This document shows, piece by piece, positions 1 to 10,500 of a stretch of 64,000 nucleotides of DNA (positions within the stretch are counted from its first letter, which is position 1; every line of letters starts with the position of its first letter). The notes under the pieces are model-generated. The model was not told where the DNA came from and did not search any database. It saw only the letters and a program-made list of their open reading frames with translations. Source of the DNA: Actinoplanes oblitus (lineage in GTDB: Bacteria; Actinomycetota; Actinomycetes; Mycobacteriales; Micromonosporaceae); contig NZ_CP126980.1 of assembly GCF_030252345.1 (NCBI RefSeq), positions 9,619,501 to 9,683,500 on the forward strand, given 5' to 3'. Position numbers and translations under genes: made by a program.

Positions 1-1207
1 CGTCCATCATCGTCGGCCCACCCGGTGGGCTCGTCAGGGTGAACCGCCCGTCGTGCGCCTCCACCCGGCGCCGGATGCCGGCCAGCCCGGACCCGGCACT
101 CTCGTCGGCCCCGCCCACGCCGTCGTCGCCGACCCCGATCACCAGCTTGTCGCCGTCGATGCGCACGGAGACGGTCGCGCCCGTCGCGCCGCTGTGCTTC
201 ACCGCGTTCGTCAGTGCCTCGGCCACCACGAAGTAGGCGGTGGCCTCGACCGACACCGCACACCGGACCGGCAGCTCGACGGCGAGCCGGCACGGCAGGG
301 CGCAGTCCGCGACGAGGCCGTCGAGCGCTCCGGCCAGCCCCCGGTCGTCGAGCACCGGCGGGAGGATGCTGCGGACCACCGTACGAAGGTCGCCGAGAGC
401 CTGCTCGGCGGCCTGCTGGGCCCGATCCAGCAGCTCCGCGCCGACCGCCGGGTCGCGGGCGAACGCCCGGCGAGCCGCACCGAGCAGCACGGTGACGGCG
501 ACCAGCCGGTTCTGCGTGCCGTCGTGCAGGGAGCGCTCGATCCGTCGCAGCTCGGCGGCGTGTGCGTCGAGCGCCGCGGCTCGGGTCGCCGTCAACTCCG
601 CGACGCGCAGGCCCAGATCCGCGCCGGGAACCGGACCCAGCAAACGGCGGCCCGGCCATGCCTGGGCCCGCGCCAGCCGGCCACCGGCGACGAGCGACAC
701 GACCACCCAGCCCGCCCCGATCAGCGCCACACCGACCGCCTCGGCCAGGGTATCGACGTTCCAGAAGGGAATGCCGGGCGCACCCTCGCCCGGTGGCACC
801 AGGCGATACCAGAGCGGGAACGTCAGATCCTGGAGTGCGGACAGCGGCAGTGACAGCCCGAACAGTCCCACCGCGAAGCCGAAGAACGCGTGCACCGGCA
901 ACCAGGCCAGCTCACGCCGGACCGCCGGATCCCGCAGGGCGGCCGGTGCCCGGTCCGGCATCGGAGCCGGACCGACGATGCCGGGGCCCCAGCGGGCCAG
1001 GCGGCCCCGTTCCCGGTCGGCGATCGAGCGCACTGTCCGCAACGCGCCGGGAATCAGCGGCAGCCCCACCCCGACCAGGCTCAGAACCACGACGACGAAC
1101 AGCCAGAACAGCCCCGCGATGGCCAGAATCGAGGTACCGAGCCCACCGACGAGATGCTCCAGCGCGTCGACCGCGATACGCACCCGCTCGACGTGCCGCC
1201 GCCGCAT
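1..1207 (-). CDS. Sensor histidine kinase, NarL/HisKA_3 type (C-terminus beyond window)
   Basis: Membrane sensor kinase of a two-component system. The N-terminal half has three to four hydrophobic segments (about residues 15-45, 95-125 and 150-175). A HisKA_3 dimerisation region follows with the motif RRIERSLHDGTQNRL (phospho-acceptor His near residue 228). The HATPase domain shows an N box (EALTNAVKHSG) and a G box (GDDGVGGADESAGSGLAGI). The frame stays open to base 1, so the last residues and probably the partner response regulator lie to the left. The start is the ATG at 1207, preceded by GGGAGGTGGT. The ligand cannot be read from the sequence. Confidence 0.9.
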   Translation of the reverse strand, partial: MRRRHVERVRIAVDALEHLVGGLGTSILAIAGLFWLFVVVVLSLVGVGLPLIPGALRTVRSIADRERGRLARWGPGIVGPAPMPDRAPAALRDPAVRRELAWLPVHAFFGFAVGLFGLSLPLSALQDLTFPLWYRLVPPGEGAPGIPFWNVDTLAEAVGVALIGAGWVVVSLVAGGRLARAQAWPGRRLLGPVPGADLGLRVAELTATRAAALDAHAAELRRIERSLHDGTQNRLVAVTVLLGAARRAFARDPAVGAELLDRAQQAAEQALGDLRTVVRSILPPVLDDRGLAGALDGLVADCALPCRLAVELPVRCAVSVEATAYFVVAEALTNAVKHSGATGATVSVRIDGDKLVIGVGDDGVGGADESAGSGLAGIRRRVEAHDGRFTLTSPPGGPTMMD

Positions 1208-1326
1208 ACCACCTCCCGTGCGAAACATTAGGCCGCCTCGGCACGCCGGGCAGTACAGCAGGCGCTACCTCTGATCGTCGCGGTGGCGGGATCGTCTCGG
1301 GACGCCCGCCTTCCTAGCGTGAAGTC

Positions 1327-1551
1327 ATGACGAACCGCTACCACTCCACCGATGCACCCGCCGCCTCGTCCGACCCGTCGCGTGCGGGACGGCTGCGCCC
1401 GGCACTGTGGCTCCTACTGATCATCAGCCTCACGGTCAACGGTGCCGCCTCGACGATCGGGGCAACTGCCGTCAGCGTCGGCTGCGGGCTGATCACGCTG
1501 GCGTGCGCCGCCGGATTGGTGGCCGACCACTACCGGCACCGCAACCGATGA
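1327..1551 (+). CDS. Small membrane protein (74 aa)
   Basis: Short protein with a polar Ser/Pro-rich N-terminus of about 25 residues and then two hydrophobic stretches (about 28-45 and 47-66) ending in a basic tail HYRHRNR, so probably two membrane passes. It is transcribed divergently from the histidine kinase across a 119-bp gap. I do not recognise a family. A role linked to the kinase is only suggested by position. Confidence 0.55.
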   Translation: MTNRYHSTDAPAASSDPSRAGRLRPALWLLLIISLTVNGAASTIGATAVSVGCGLITLACAAGLVADHYRHRNR

Positions 1552-1558
1552 AGGTCGT

Positions 1559-2845
1559 TCAGCGTCCTCGCCGGTGACCCCAGCCGAGACGCGTGCGGCC
1601 CTTCGCGGTGTCGGGTCGCTGCGGCATCTCGCCGAGCACACCGACGAACAGCGCTTCGCGCAGCGCCACCTCGCGCGGGTCGTCCCACAGGTGGAAGCCG
1701 AGCCGGTTCATGGCGTAGGCGAAGCCGACGCCCGTGTCCGGATCGGCGAAGCCGAACGAGCCGCCCAGCCCCATCGTGCCGAACGCCGAACCGGAGGCCG
1801 AGCCGAACCGGAACGCCGGGAACGGCTTCACATATCCCAACGAGTACTGAGTGGGCAGGCGCAACACCTGGTCGGCGAGTCCCCGGGACGGCGTGCTCGC
1901 CGGGCTCTTCAACGCCTCCAGGGTCGACGCGGTGAGACCGAGCCCGGCGCCACCGGACGCGGCTTCGCCGTAGAGCCGTGCGATCGATCGCACCTGGCCG
2001 ATGCCGTTGACGGCCGGGATCTCCGCGGCCTGCACGTCGGGACGGTTGATGTTCTCCGGGACGCCGAGCACCCGCGGGTTCTGGAACGCTCGCGCCGTCA
2101 GGCTCCACGGGTTGGCGAACGCACCCGCGAAAGCCGGCGGCATCGCGTTGACGTGCAGCATCATCTCCCAGGTCCGGAAACCGTGGATCCGGGCGAGGCG
2201 GCTGCGATCGGTGCTCTCCGGCAGGCCGATGTGGAACTCGAGGTCCAGTGGCGCGGCCACCTCCTCGGCGAAGAACCGTCCCAGGTGGCGGCCCCGCGGG
2301 TCGACCCGGCTGACGAGTTCGCTCTCGTACCAGCCGAGCGTCTGGCCGTGATAGCCGTGCCGCTCGCCCGGCGTCCAGGCCGGCCGCTGCTCCGCCAGCG
2401 CCGCTGCCAGCACCTCGGAGCCGGACAGGTCGCGCAGCTGGAGCGGGCGGTCGATCACCGGCAGCCCCGCCTGGTGGGAGAGCAGCTGACGTACGGTGAT
2501 GTCCGCCTTGCCGGCCGCGCCGAACTCGGGCCAGTAGGCCGCCACCCGCTCGTCGTAGTTCAGCAGGCCGCGTGCGTGCAGGACCGCGACCGCCATGGAC
2601 GACACGCCTTTGCTGGTGGAGAAGACCGGCACCATCGTGTCGCGCTGCCACGGCTCGCGGGCCACGCCGTCGCGATAGCCGCCCCACAGATCGACCACCT
2701 TCCGGCCGTGGTGATAGACCGCACAGGCCGCGCCGATCTCCTTTCCCTGCTCGAAATTGCGCCGGAACGCGTCCGCGACAGGGCCGTAGCCCTGCTCCAC
2801 ATCACCGTGAACCATCGCAGCCGGCACGTGCACCCTGAGCCCCAA
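1559..2845 (-). CDS. Serine hydrolase, beta-lactamase/EstB family
   Basis: Penicillin-binding-protein-like esterase or beta-lactamase of the class C/EstB fold. The catalytic SxxK motif is STSK (Ser76 to Lys79) in VFSTSKGVSSM, and a Tyr-containing second motif follows in YHGQTLGW. A Gly-rich C-terminal part (GTMGLGGSFGFADPDTG) matches the third active-site strand region. No signal peptide is visible, so it is probably an intracellular esterase or lactonase rather than a resistance enzyme. The start is a TTG at 2845 placed 5 nt after GAGGAGAGG; an ATG at 2815 is the alternative. The gene is divergent from the MmyB-type regulator at 2973, a likely local controller. Confidence 0.85.
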   Translation of the reverse strand: MGLRVHVPAAMVHGDVEQGYGPVADAFRRNFEQGKEIGAACAVYHHGRKVVDLWGGYRDGVAREPWQRDTMVPVFSTSKGVSSMAVAVLHARGLLNYDERVAAYWPEFGAAGKADITVRQLLSHQAGLPVIDRPLQLRDLSGSEVLAAALAEQRPAWTPGERHGYHGQTLGWYESELVSRVDPRGRHLGRFFAEEVAAPLDLEFHIGLPESTDRSRLARIHGFRTWEMMLHVNAMPPAFAGAFANPWSLTARAFQNPRVLGVPENINRPDVQAAEIPAVNGIGQVRSIARLYGEAASGGAGLGLTASTLEALKSPASTPSRGLADQVLRLPTQYSLGYVKPFPAFRFGSASGSAFGTMGLGGSFGFADPDTGVGFAYAMNRLGFHLWDDPREVALREALFVGVLGEMPQRPDTAKGRTRLGWGHRRGR

Positions 2846-2972
2846 CTCGACCTCTCCTCATCCGCAAGACACCGAACGGTGGCATGGGAGGCAGGGGCCT
2901 GCCAGGGATCGGCGATCCCTGGCAGGCGGGCACAACACGGAGACGGGCGAGGTCACGTCGTAAGATCACCTG

Positions 2973-3794
2973 GTGAAGCGCGACGAGTTGGCGGACTTTC
3001 TGCGACATCGCCGGGCGGCGCTCACCCCCGCTCACCACACGGGCCGCCGGACCCGCGGTCTCCGGCGCGAGGACGTCGCCGAGCGCGCGTACATCTCGAT
3101 CGATTACTACACCCGGCTCGAGCAGCGGCGCGGACCGCGACCGTCACCCGAGGTGGCCTCGGCGCTCTCCCGGGCGCTGGATCTGACCATCGACGAGCGC
3201 GATCACCTCTTTCACCTGATCGGCCACAACCCGCCGCAGCAGACAGCCGACCTCGACCGGGTCGATCCGGGGCTCCGCCGAGTGCTGCACGCCCTCGACG
3301 GCAACCCCGCGATGGTCATGTCGAACCTGGCACACACCCTGCTGCAGAACCCCTTGGCCCTGGAATTGTTCGGTGATCAGACCCACTACACGGGTCTGGC
3401 TCGAAGCGGCTACTTCCGGTGGTTCATGACGCCGGAGGAGCGCGCCATCTATCCGGCGGACATCCACGCCGCCCAGAGCGCGACCTACGCCGCCGCCGTC
3501 CGGGCCGCGGCGGACCTGGAACCCGATCCCGCCGAGGCGGAGCAGATGATCGCGGCCCTGCTGACCGGAAGCGCCGAGTTCCGCGGGCTGTGGGACAACC
3601 ACGAGGTACGCCTCTGCCGTCAGGAGACCACGTCGCTGTCGCACCCGGCGGCGGGCCGGGTGGACCTCGACTGCGAGGTCGTCTTCAGCCACGACCGCCG
3701 GCAGCGGTTGCTGGTCTTCACCGCGCGCAACGGCGTGGACCTCCGGCCGCTGGTCACCCCGGAGCGGCTGACCGGCCTGTCGCCGGGCGCTTAG
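2973..3794 (+). CDS. XRE-family regulator, MmyB type
   Basis: DNA-binding regulator. Residues 1-80 form an XRE helix-turn-helix (LRREDVAERAYISIDYYTRL, then EQRRGPRPS), a pattern typical of the MmyB group. The remaining 190 residues match the PAS-like MmyB C-terminal domain (NPLALELFGD, HYTGLARSGYFRWF, GSAEFRGLWDNHEV), thought to bind a small fatty ligand. The start is GTG at 2973. It reads away from the serine hydrolase at 2845 across a 127-bp gap, so it probably controls that gene and itself. In other actinomycetes such regulators often sit next to one oxidoreductase or hydrolase they control. Confidence 0.88.
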   Translation: MKRDELADFLRHRRAALTPAHHTGRRTRGLRREDVAERAYISIDYYTRLEQRRGPRPSPEVASALSRALDLTIDERDHLFHLIGHNPPQQTADLDRVDPGLRRVLHALDGNPAMVMSNLAHTLLQNPLALELFGDQTHYTGLARSGYFRWFMTPEERAIYPADIHAAQSATYAAAVRAAADLEPDPAEAEQMIAALLTGSAEFRGLWDNHEVRLCRQETTSLSHPAAGRVDLDCEVVFSHDRRQRLLVFTARNGVDLRPLVTPERLTGLSPGA

Positions 3795-3803
3795 CCGGCC
3801 CGG

Positions 3804-4427
3804 CTATCGGACCGCTGAGGATCCGTCGTGCCGTCGCGCGTATTCCCAGATGGCGCGGTCGACGTCGCGTACCTCAGCGGCATCCGGCGAGCTGGAGCCG
3901 AAGAGGATCTCGCGCAACTCCTCCGAGGTGCCGCCCTCCGCCAGCAGCCAGGCTTTGACCTGCTCCGCCGCGTATCCGAGCACGTCACGATCGCCGGCCA
4001 CCCGGCGTAGATGATCCCGGTCCAGCCAGGGCAGCATGTCGGCCAGCCGCTCCCGCAGGCGGGCGAACACCCGCCCGGCCACGGCTTCGGTCTCGGACCC
4101 GTCCTCGATCACCCACTGCCCGAAATCGTCCTCGGCGTCACTGGGATTCACTCGGTCGAACCAGCTCCCGTGCGAGGTGTCCGGCCGCTTCGCCGGCGGG
4201 TAGTGGTAGCGCTGCCGATCCCACTCCCAGACCGGGGCCAGCAGGAAAGCCACGTTGACGTAGAAGCGCGTCTCGCCGGAGAACGAGGTGTGCGGCTGGA
4301 GATCGACGAGGATCGCGTCGCCGGCCGCGTTGTAACGGCGGAAGACATAGCGGTCCGGCTCGAATCCGAACTCGGCCAGGTGCGCGCCGAGAATCCGCGC
4401 ACATGCGGTCAGGACTGCCTTCGCCAT
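3804..4427 (-). CDS. DUF4304-like protein; candidate immunity partner of the RHS protein
   Basis: A 207-residue soluble protein. Its layout (AHLAEFGFEPDRYVFRRYN, then ILVDLQPHTSFSGETRFYVN) resembles DUF4304 proteins, where a C-terminal helical part follows a beta-rich start. Function is unknown for the family. It lies 102 bp downstream of the giant RHS gene on the same strand, the usual place for an immunity gene of a polymorphic toxin, but a strong hairpin at 4463-4520 lies between them. That argues against simple co-transcription. Immunity is inference only. Its stop converges on the MmyB gene with a 9-bp gap. Confidence 0.65.
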   Translation of the reverse strand: MAKAVLTACARILGAHLAEFGFEPDRYVFRRYNAAGDAILVDLQPHTSFSGETRFYVNVAFLLAPVWEWDRQRYHYPPAKRPDTSHGSWFDRVNPSDAEDDFGQWVIEDGSETEAVAGRVFARLRERLADMLPWLDRDHLRRVAGDRDVLGYAAEQVKAWLLAEGGTSEELREILFGSSSPDAAEVRDVDRAIWEYARRHDGSSAVR

Positions 4428-4462
4428 GGTTTCTCCAAGTTCGGGAAGCCAACATCTATCAC

Positions 4463-4520
4463 ACGACGCCGATTGCCGGATCCAGCCACGGAGAGTAGCC
4501 GGATCGGCAATCGGCGTCGT
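4463..4520. terminator. Long inverted repeat between RHS gene and DUF4304 gene
   Basis: The arm at 4463-4483 (ACGACGCCGATTGCC then GGATCC) pairs with 4501-4520 (GGATCGGCAATCGGCGTCGT) in a stem of about 20 bp with one bulged base and a 17-nt loop. It begins 10 nt after the RHS stop. It has no U-tract but is strong enough to end transcription in a high-GC actinomycete. Confidence 0.75.
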
Positions 4521-4529
4521 CAGCGCTGA

Positions 4530-7500
4530 TCACACACAGACGGGCACCGGCATGGGCACGCAGACCGACACGCCCCCGGGCAGGGGCAGCACTCCGAACG
4601 GTCCGGAGTACCCACCGTTCGGCACGCCGTAGTCGTTGCAGCCGCCGCCGCGAAGCGCCGCCATCGGTGCCCCGCAATTCGGCGCCGTCTGCTGCTGCGG
4701 GACGGTCTGTTGCTGGGGAGCGGTCTGCGGCTGCTGGGCGGTCTGCGGCTGCTCGGCCGGGACGGGTTGCGGTTGAGCGGCCGGATCCTTCTTCGGCCGG
4801 GCGGTCCGGTAGAGGATGGCACCCGGCCGCGTGCCGTTCCAGACGATGACGATCTCATCGCTGCCCGGCACGCCGGCGAACACCTCGTTCTCCAGGGCGA
4901 ACCCGGCCCGGACGTGCCTGAACCGGCCCCACTGCCGCAGCGTCTGCGCGTAACCCTTCGCTTCCTTCGCCGCCTTGGCCGTCTGACCGATCGACTTGAC
5001 CTCCCAGAAGTAGATGGTGTCGGTGTCGTCGTCGATGTAGACGATGTCCGGCTTGCCGTCGTGGTCGCACTCGCCGTTGTGGAACTTGCAACCGTTCGGG
5101 TACCGGAACGTGGTGATGACCCGGTTCGGGTTTCCGCCCATGGCCTTCACCTGCCGCCGGATCTTGGCCGCGGCGGCCTGTACCGCGGCCTCGTGCCGGA
5201 GATTCACCTGCCGGGACAGCCATTTGTTCGCGGCGCGGCGCTTGATCTCCTGCACCTCGCGCTGCAGGCTGCGCAGGTCGTCGACCGAACTCGATCCGCC
5301 GGTCGGCCCGCTCGGTTCCGCCGGCACCATCCGGCCGTCCGGGTCGGCGAAGAGAATCGGGTTGCTGTTGGCGTACGCGTAGGCGTTCCACTGCCGTGGA
5401 TCGTTCAGATCCTGTTCCGGGTCGACCGAGATGAACCGGCCCAGCACCGGGTCGTAGTCCCGGGCACCCAGATGGACCAGCCCGGTCGGGTCGTTGTCCC
5501 CGCCGACGAAACCGCGCGCGTTGGGCCAGGCGGCTGCGGTGCCGCGAGGCGTGCCGTACGGCGTCTGCCGCCGGATGGTGACCTGCTGCGTAGCGGCGTT
5601 GACACCGGTCAGCTGGGTGCCCTGGTTGTCGCTGAAGAGCCACGTCAGGGAGCTGGTGCTGGAGCTGGTACGACTGGCGACCAGCCGATCCCCGAAGGTG
5701 TAGTACCGGGTCGCCGACAGGGCCGGGGTACTGCCGCTTCCGGTCCGGCGGATCTCCATGCCGGGCAGGAAGAGGCTGGCCCCGGTGGCGTCCCGGCGGA
5801 TCAGCCGGTTCCCGTCCGCGTCGTAGACGTTCGTCTCGACGGCGTTACCGCCCTCGCTGACCGTGCTGAGGTGGCCCTCCGGATCCCACGTCAGGGTTTG
5901 CGTCCCCGACGTGCCGGGACGGCCGATCGTATTGCCGTTCGCGTCGTATCCGTAGCTCACCGTGACCGGGTTCTGGCCGGGCACGGTGGTCGTCATGCCG
6001 GTCACCGCGTGCGGGCGGACCACGTCGGCGCCCGGCGCCGGCACCGTGTAGTCGCGGGTGGTGTCGCCCGTCGCGGCGTGCGAGACCTCCTTGGTGCGGT
6101 TGCCCAGCCGGTCGATCGTCCAGTCCTGCCAGTACGGCGCCGGGCCGCCCAAGCCGGCGACAGACGGTGTCGCGGTCTTGCAGTCGACCGCCGTCGCGGG
6201 CGTCCACGCCGTGGTCAGCCGGCGCAGGGCGTCGTAGCCGTAACACTGGTAGTCGGCGACGCCCACCTGCGGCGTGTCGGCCAGGCCCAGGATGTTGCCG
6301 GCGTCGTCGTAGCTGTACTTGACGTTCGAGACGGTGCCGGTGGCGGTCTCCGGCTTCACGGTGACGGTGTCCACCCGGCGGGTGTAGACGTCGTAGGAGA
6401 CGTTCTGCTCGGTGTAGACACCCCCCGCCGTCTTCAGCGTGGTGACTGTCGGTTCGGCGTACGACGTGTACTGCTGGCCCGCGACATACGTCCCGGTCGA
6501 CGACCAGAGTGAGGTGAGCGTGGTCGGCAGGCCGGTGGTGGCGTCGTAGCCGGTGGTCACGCCCTCGTCCGGCAACCCACCGCCGGCCGGGTAACTGATC
6601 GAGGTCGGCTGTCCGGTGTACGGCGAGTACCCGAATCCGTAGACGTAGGTACCGGCCAGTCCGGTCTGGCTCGCCGGGATCACGTAGTTGACGCCCGTCG
6701 GCTGACCGCGGTCGGTGAATCCGCGTACCTGCGATTTGTAAGTGTCCGCGCCCACGTACCGCAGACTCTGGGTGAGCTGCCCACGCACGGTGACGCCGGT
6801 GTACAGCTTGTCGTAGACCCACTCGGCACGCTTGGTGGTCGCCGTCGGCACGCCGTTGACCAGCGAGCCGTCCGAGGTGGAGAGCTTGCGACCGAGCGCG
6901 TCGTACGCGTACACCAGGATCTGGTCGTTCGCGTCGATCGTGTACTGCAGCTCGTCGTAATCGGTGTAACCCGACCTGGTCAGGCCCTTGTCCGGGTCCT
7001 TCGACTCGATCAGGCGGCCGCGGATGTCGTACTTGTAGGTCCACGCGTCGCCGGCGTCGTCGGCGACCGCCGCCAGTTCGTCCTTGGCGTTGTAGGTGTA
7101 GGTGGTGCGGTAGTACGTGCCGGCCGAGCCCTGCGCGCTGTTGTACTGCCGGAGCTCGACGGTACGCCCGTCGGCATCGACGATCTTGGTCTCCACCGTC
7201 CCGCCGGTGGGCGGCACCACGGTGGTCCGGTCGCCTTCGTACGTGGTGCTGGTCCGCCAGCGCTCGACCACGTTCGTCACACCGTCGCCGGACAGGAATA
7301 TGCTGGCGGTCGCCCGGTTGGCCTGGTCGTAGACGGTGCGGGTCTGCGCCGGCACGGACCAGTCCGGTTCCCACCACAGCGTTCCGGACGGGCTGTCCGG
7401 CTCGGCGTGCGCCTGGAACGTCGTCTCGGCCCGGCCCGCGGCGTCGTAGAGCGTGTCGGTCACCACCCGGCCACCGCCGACCGCCGCGGCCTGCGTCTGC

Positions 7501-10500
7501 CGGGGTCGCAGGAATCCGTCCAGGATGTTGTAGGAGACGGTGTAGCCGCCACCGGCGTTGAGCGCCTCGGTCTTGACGTACGGGTACGCCGACCGGGTCG
7601 CCGAATACACGTATTCGTACTTCGACGACGGCTTGCTCGGGTTGGACGTGCGCGACCAGCCCTTGTTCCACGCCGCGCTGACCCGGCCGAGCCCGTCGTA
7701 GGTGGCCTCGGAGACCTTGCCGTTGGCGTCGGTAGCCTTCCACGGCAAGCCCCAGTACGGGTTCAGCTCGTCGCTCGAGACCCAGCCTTGCTGCGTGGTC
7801 GTCGTCTTCTTGAGCACCGGGCCCGTCGCCGGGCTGTAGGCGATGCTGCTCGTGTTGCCCCGCAGGTCGGTCTCGGAGATCTCCCGGCCGAAGGCGTCGA
7901 AGCCGGTCTTCGCCACCGTCCGCCAGACAGTTCCACCCGCGGCGGTCCAGCTCCGCAGGGCGTCGGCCCGGGTGTTCTCACCGTAGACCGGGGCGGTGGC
8001 CGGATCCGTCGCGCCGTCGTAGAACAGCTGCGAGTCCGAGATCATGTGGTCCGCGCTGGTCGGCGCGGTGCCACACGGTAGAGCCGTGACGGTGGTCCGC
8101 CGCGGCAGCGTCACGATGTTCTTGGCGACGTTGCGGTTGTAGACGGTGGTCGTGCACTTCTCGTCACCGGACTTGGCGATGTCCCCGTTGTCCTGCTGCG
8201 ACTCGACAGTGCCGTAGGCGTCGTCGAACTGACTCGTGGTACTTGTCGTCCGCCAGCCACGAGAGCCGTCCACGCCGAGCGCCGTGCTCTGGTAGACGGT
8301 CTGGTAATTGACGAAGCGGGCGGTGACGGTGTCACCGTTGATCGTGCGGGACGCGGTCGGAGCCGACCGCCACGGCACGTTGACGATCTTGGACACCGGC
8401 TTGCTCGTGCTGCCGTTGTAGATCACCTGCTCCCGGATCATGCCGGCGAACTGGTCCTCGTCGTAAACCGTCTCGGAGCCGACCGACGCCGGCACCGTGA
8501 CACTGCGGACTCCGCCGGTCGGCGCCAGCTTGTCGCCGTGCATGCCCCGCAGGTACGTCGTCCGCGTCAGTGTCTTGGCGCTGTCGCCGACCTGGACGTC
8601 GACAGTGCCGTAGCCGCGGAACTGATTCCAGGTCTTGTACTTCGGCTTGCTCAGCCCGTCGTCGTCGGCGTAGTGCCAGGCCGGGGTGCCGCCGTAGGTG
8701 AAATAGGTGTTCTTCGGCGGCGCCTGGTGCCCGTCGGCGAGTTGGATGTCAGTCTCGGTGATCTGCCTGACCACGTACTTGTGCCACCACTCGGTGATGT
8801 CCCCACCTGAGGTCGAGTACGGATCCGGGCCGACCACCGGGAAGCAGAGCTTCGTGTTGTTCTGCGGGGAGGACGGCAGGTCCGACGCCGTGCACTCCGG
8901 CAGCGAATAGGTGACCTGGATGATCGCGCCGGTCTCGGTGTGGATGGCGGCCAGGCGCTGCCAGTTGTTCGTGGTGTTGGTCTTGGTCAGCACCCGGTTC
9001 CGGAGGGCCACCGGGTCGAAGGTCGTCGGCGGCATCGCGATCGGCGTACCGACCAGACCGGTGTGCGTCACCGAGCTGAGCCACAGACCGGCTTTCTGGC
9101 CGTCGCCCGGCGACGGGAAACTGTGCCCGAGGGTCCACGAGTCCACGTCCTGCCACGCCGGGGTGGCCGCGGAGGTGTCCCACACCCGCGTGGTGATTTT
9201 GGCGAGACGCTTGGTGGTCCAGAAAGTCGGGCTGTAGTCGTCGCAGCTCGTCGCGCCGGCCTTGCACTCTTGGTCCCATGGCGTGTCCGGCCAGTGCGAG
9301 CCGTCGTGGGTCGAGCAGTCGGCCAGGCATCGATCCGCGGACTCGAAGATCACCTGGGCGGTCGGGGTCGTCGAGCGGTCGCTGCTTCCCCGGTCCCAGG
9401 TGCCGTAGTCGATCCGGGTCAGCGTGCCGCCCCGCACGTACGACACGTTCTTGCTGCTGGTGGCCTCGGCCGCGTACTGGTTGGTCTCCTTGGCGTACGA
9501 CAGCGACATCGTGTTGCCGCGCGGGTCGACGACGTAGTCGAGGTTCCAGCGCCACGCTTGTTCACAGTCCGAGTCACTGAACGCGGTGGCGTGGCACGGC
9601 TCACCGGAGTGGTTGCCGTAAACCGGCACCGTCCAGGTGGAGTTGCTGCCCGAGCTCTGCCCGAAGAAGTACTGGGTGCCGTCGGAGCCGGTGACCTTCC
9701 AGTACTCGCCGTCGTTGTCACCGTTCGACGCGCCGGTGAGCCGCTCGACCTTCGATCCGTCCTCGCTGCGGGCGTGCCAGCCCTTGCCGGACTCGTACAC
9801 CAGCTCGGAGCCCGTCCCGTTCAGCGACAGCACCGCGTTGCTGGAACGCCAGCACAGGTCGCCGGTCTGCGACGGGTTGTTGGGTGAGTCCGCCTTGTCG
9901 TCGGAGCAGCCCACGTATCGGCGCTCGATGAAGCCCGGCCAGAAGTCGAAGCCCTCACCGATCCAGGACGGCTGGTTGTTGGTAGCCGACGACCGCCCGT
10001 CGACGCTCGAGGACGAATAGGAAAGGTTGATCTTCGGTTCCACGCCACCGGGCATCGGCGGCACCCGCATCGGGTAGTTCCACTCGAACGCCCCGGAGTA
10101 CTGCCCCACCGCCCAGGTCGACGACGGCGCCAGCGAGGTGGCGGTGAAGTCGCCCGAGTCGCCGGCCGGGGCCGCGGCCAGCGCCACCAGCGTCGTTGCC
10201 TGGGTCACCGCGGTAACCGAGGCTCCTTCGCGCCGGGTCGGCAGCGGGGTGGCCGAGCATTCCGCGCGGTCGGGGGTGGTGAGCGCGCACTCGGGCAGCC
10301 GCCACAGCCGCAGGCGGGACGCCCACTCGGCGCCGTAGGCGTACTGGAAGCCCGAATAGTCGACGCTGACCGCCGCCTTGTCCGAGGTCTTGGCCGTGTT
10401 CATGGCCGTGGCCGTCGCCGTGGCCGCCGGCACGCTCAGGCGCGCGACCATGCCGTCGCGCCAGCGCGCGGGAAGCTTCGCCCGGTCCAGAACCTGGACG

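Noticed and set aside
6000..9900. Long plus-strand open frames opposite the RHS gene
   Set aside because: They are GC-driven shadows: Arg/Pro-rich, with no ribosome sites or motifs, and lie fully opposite a gene with clear YD repeats.
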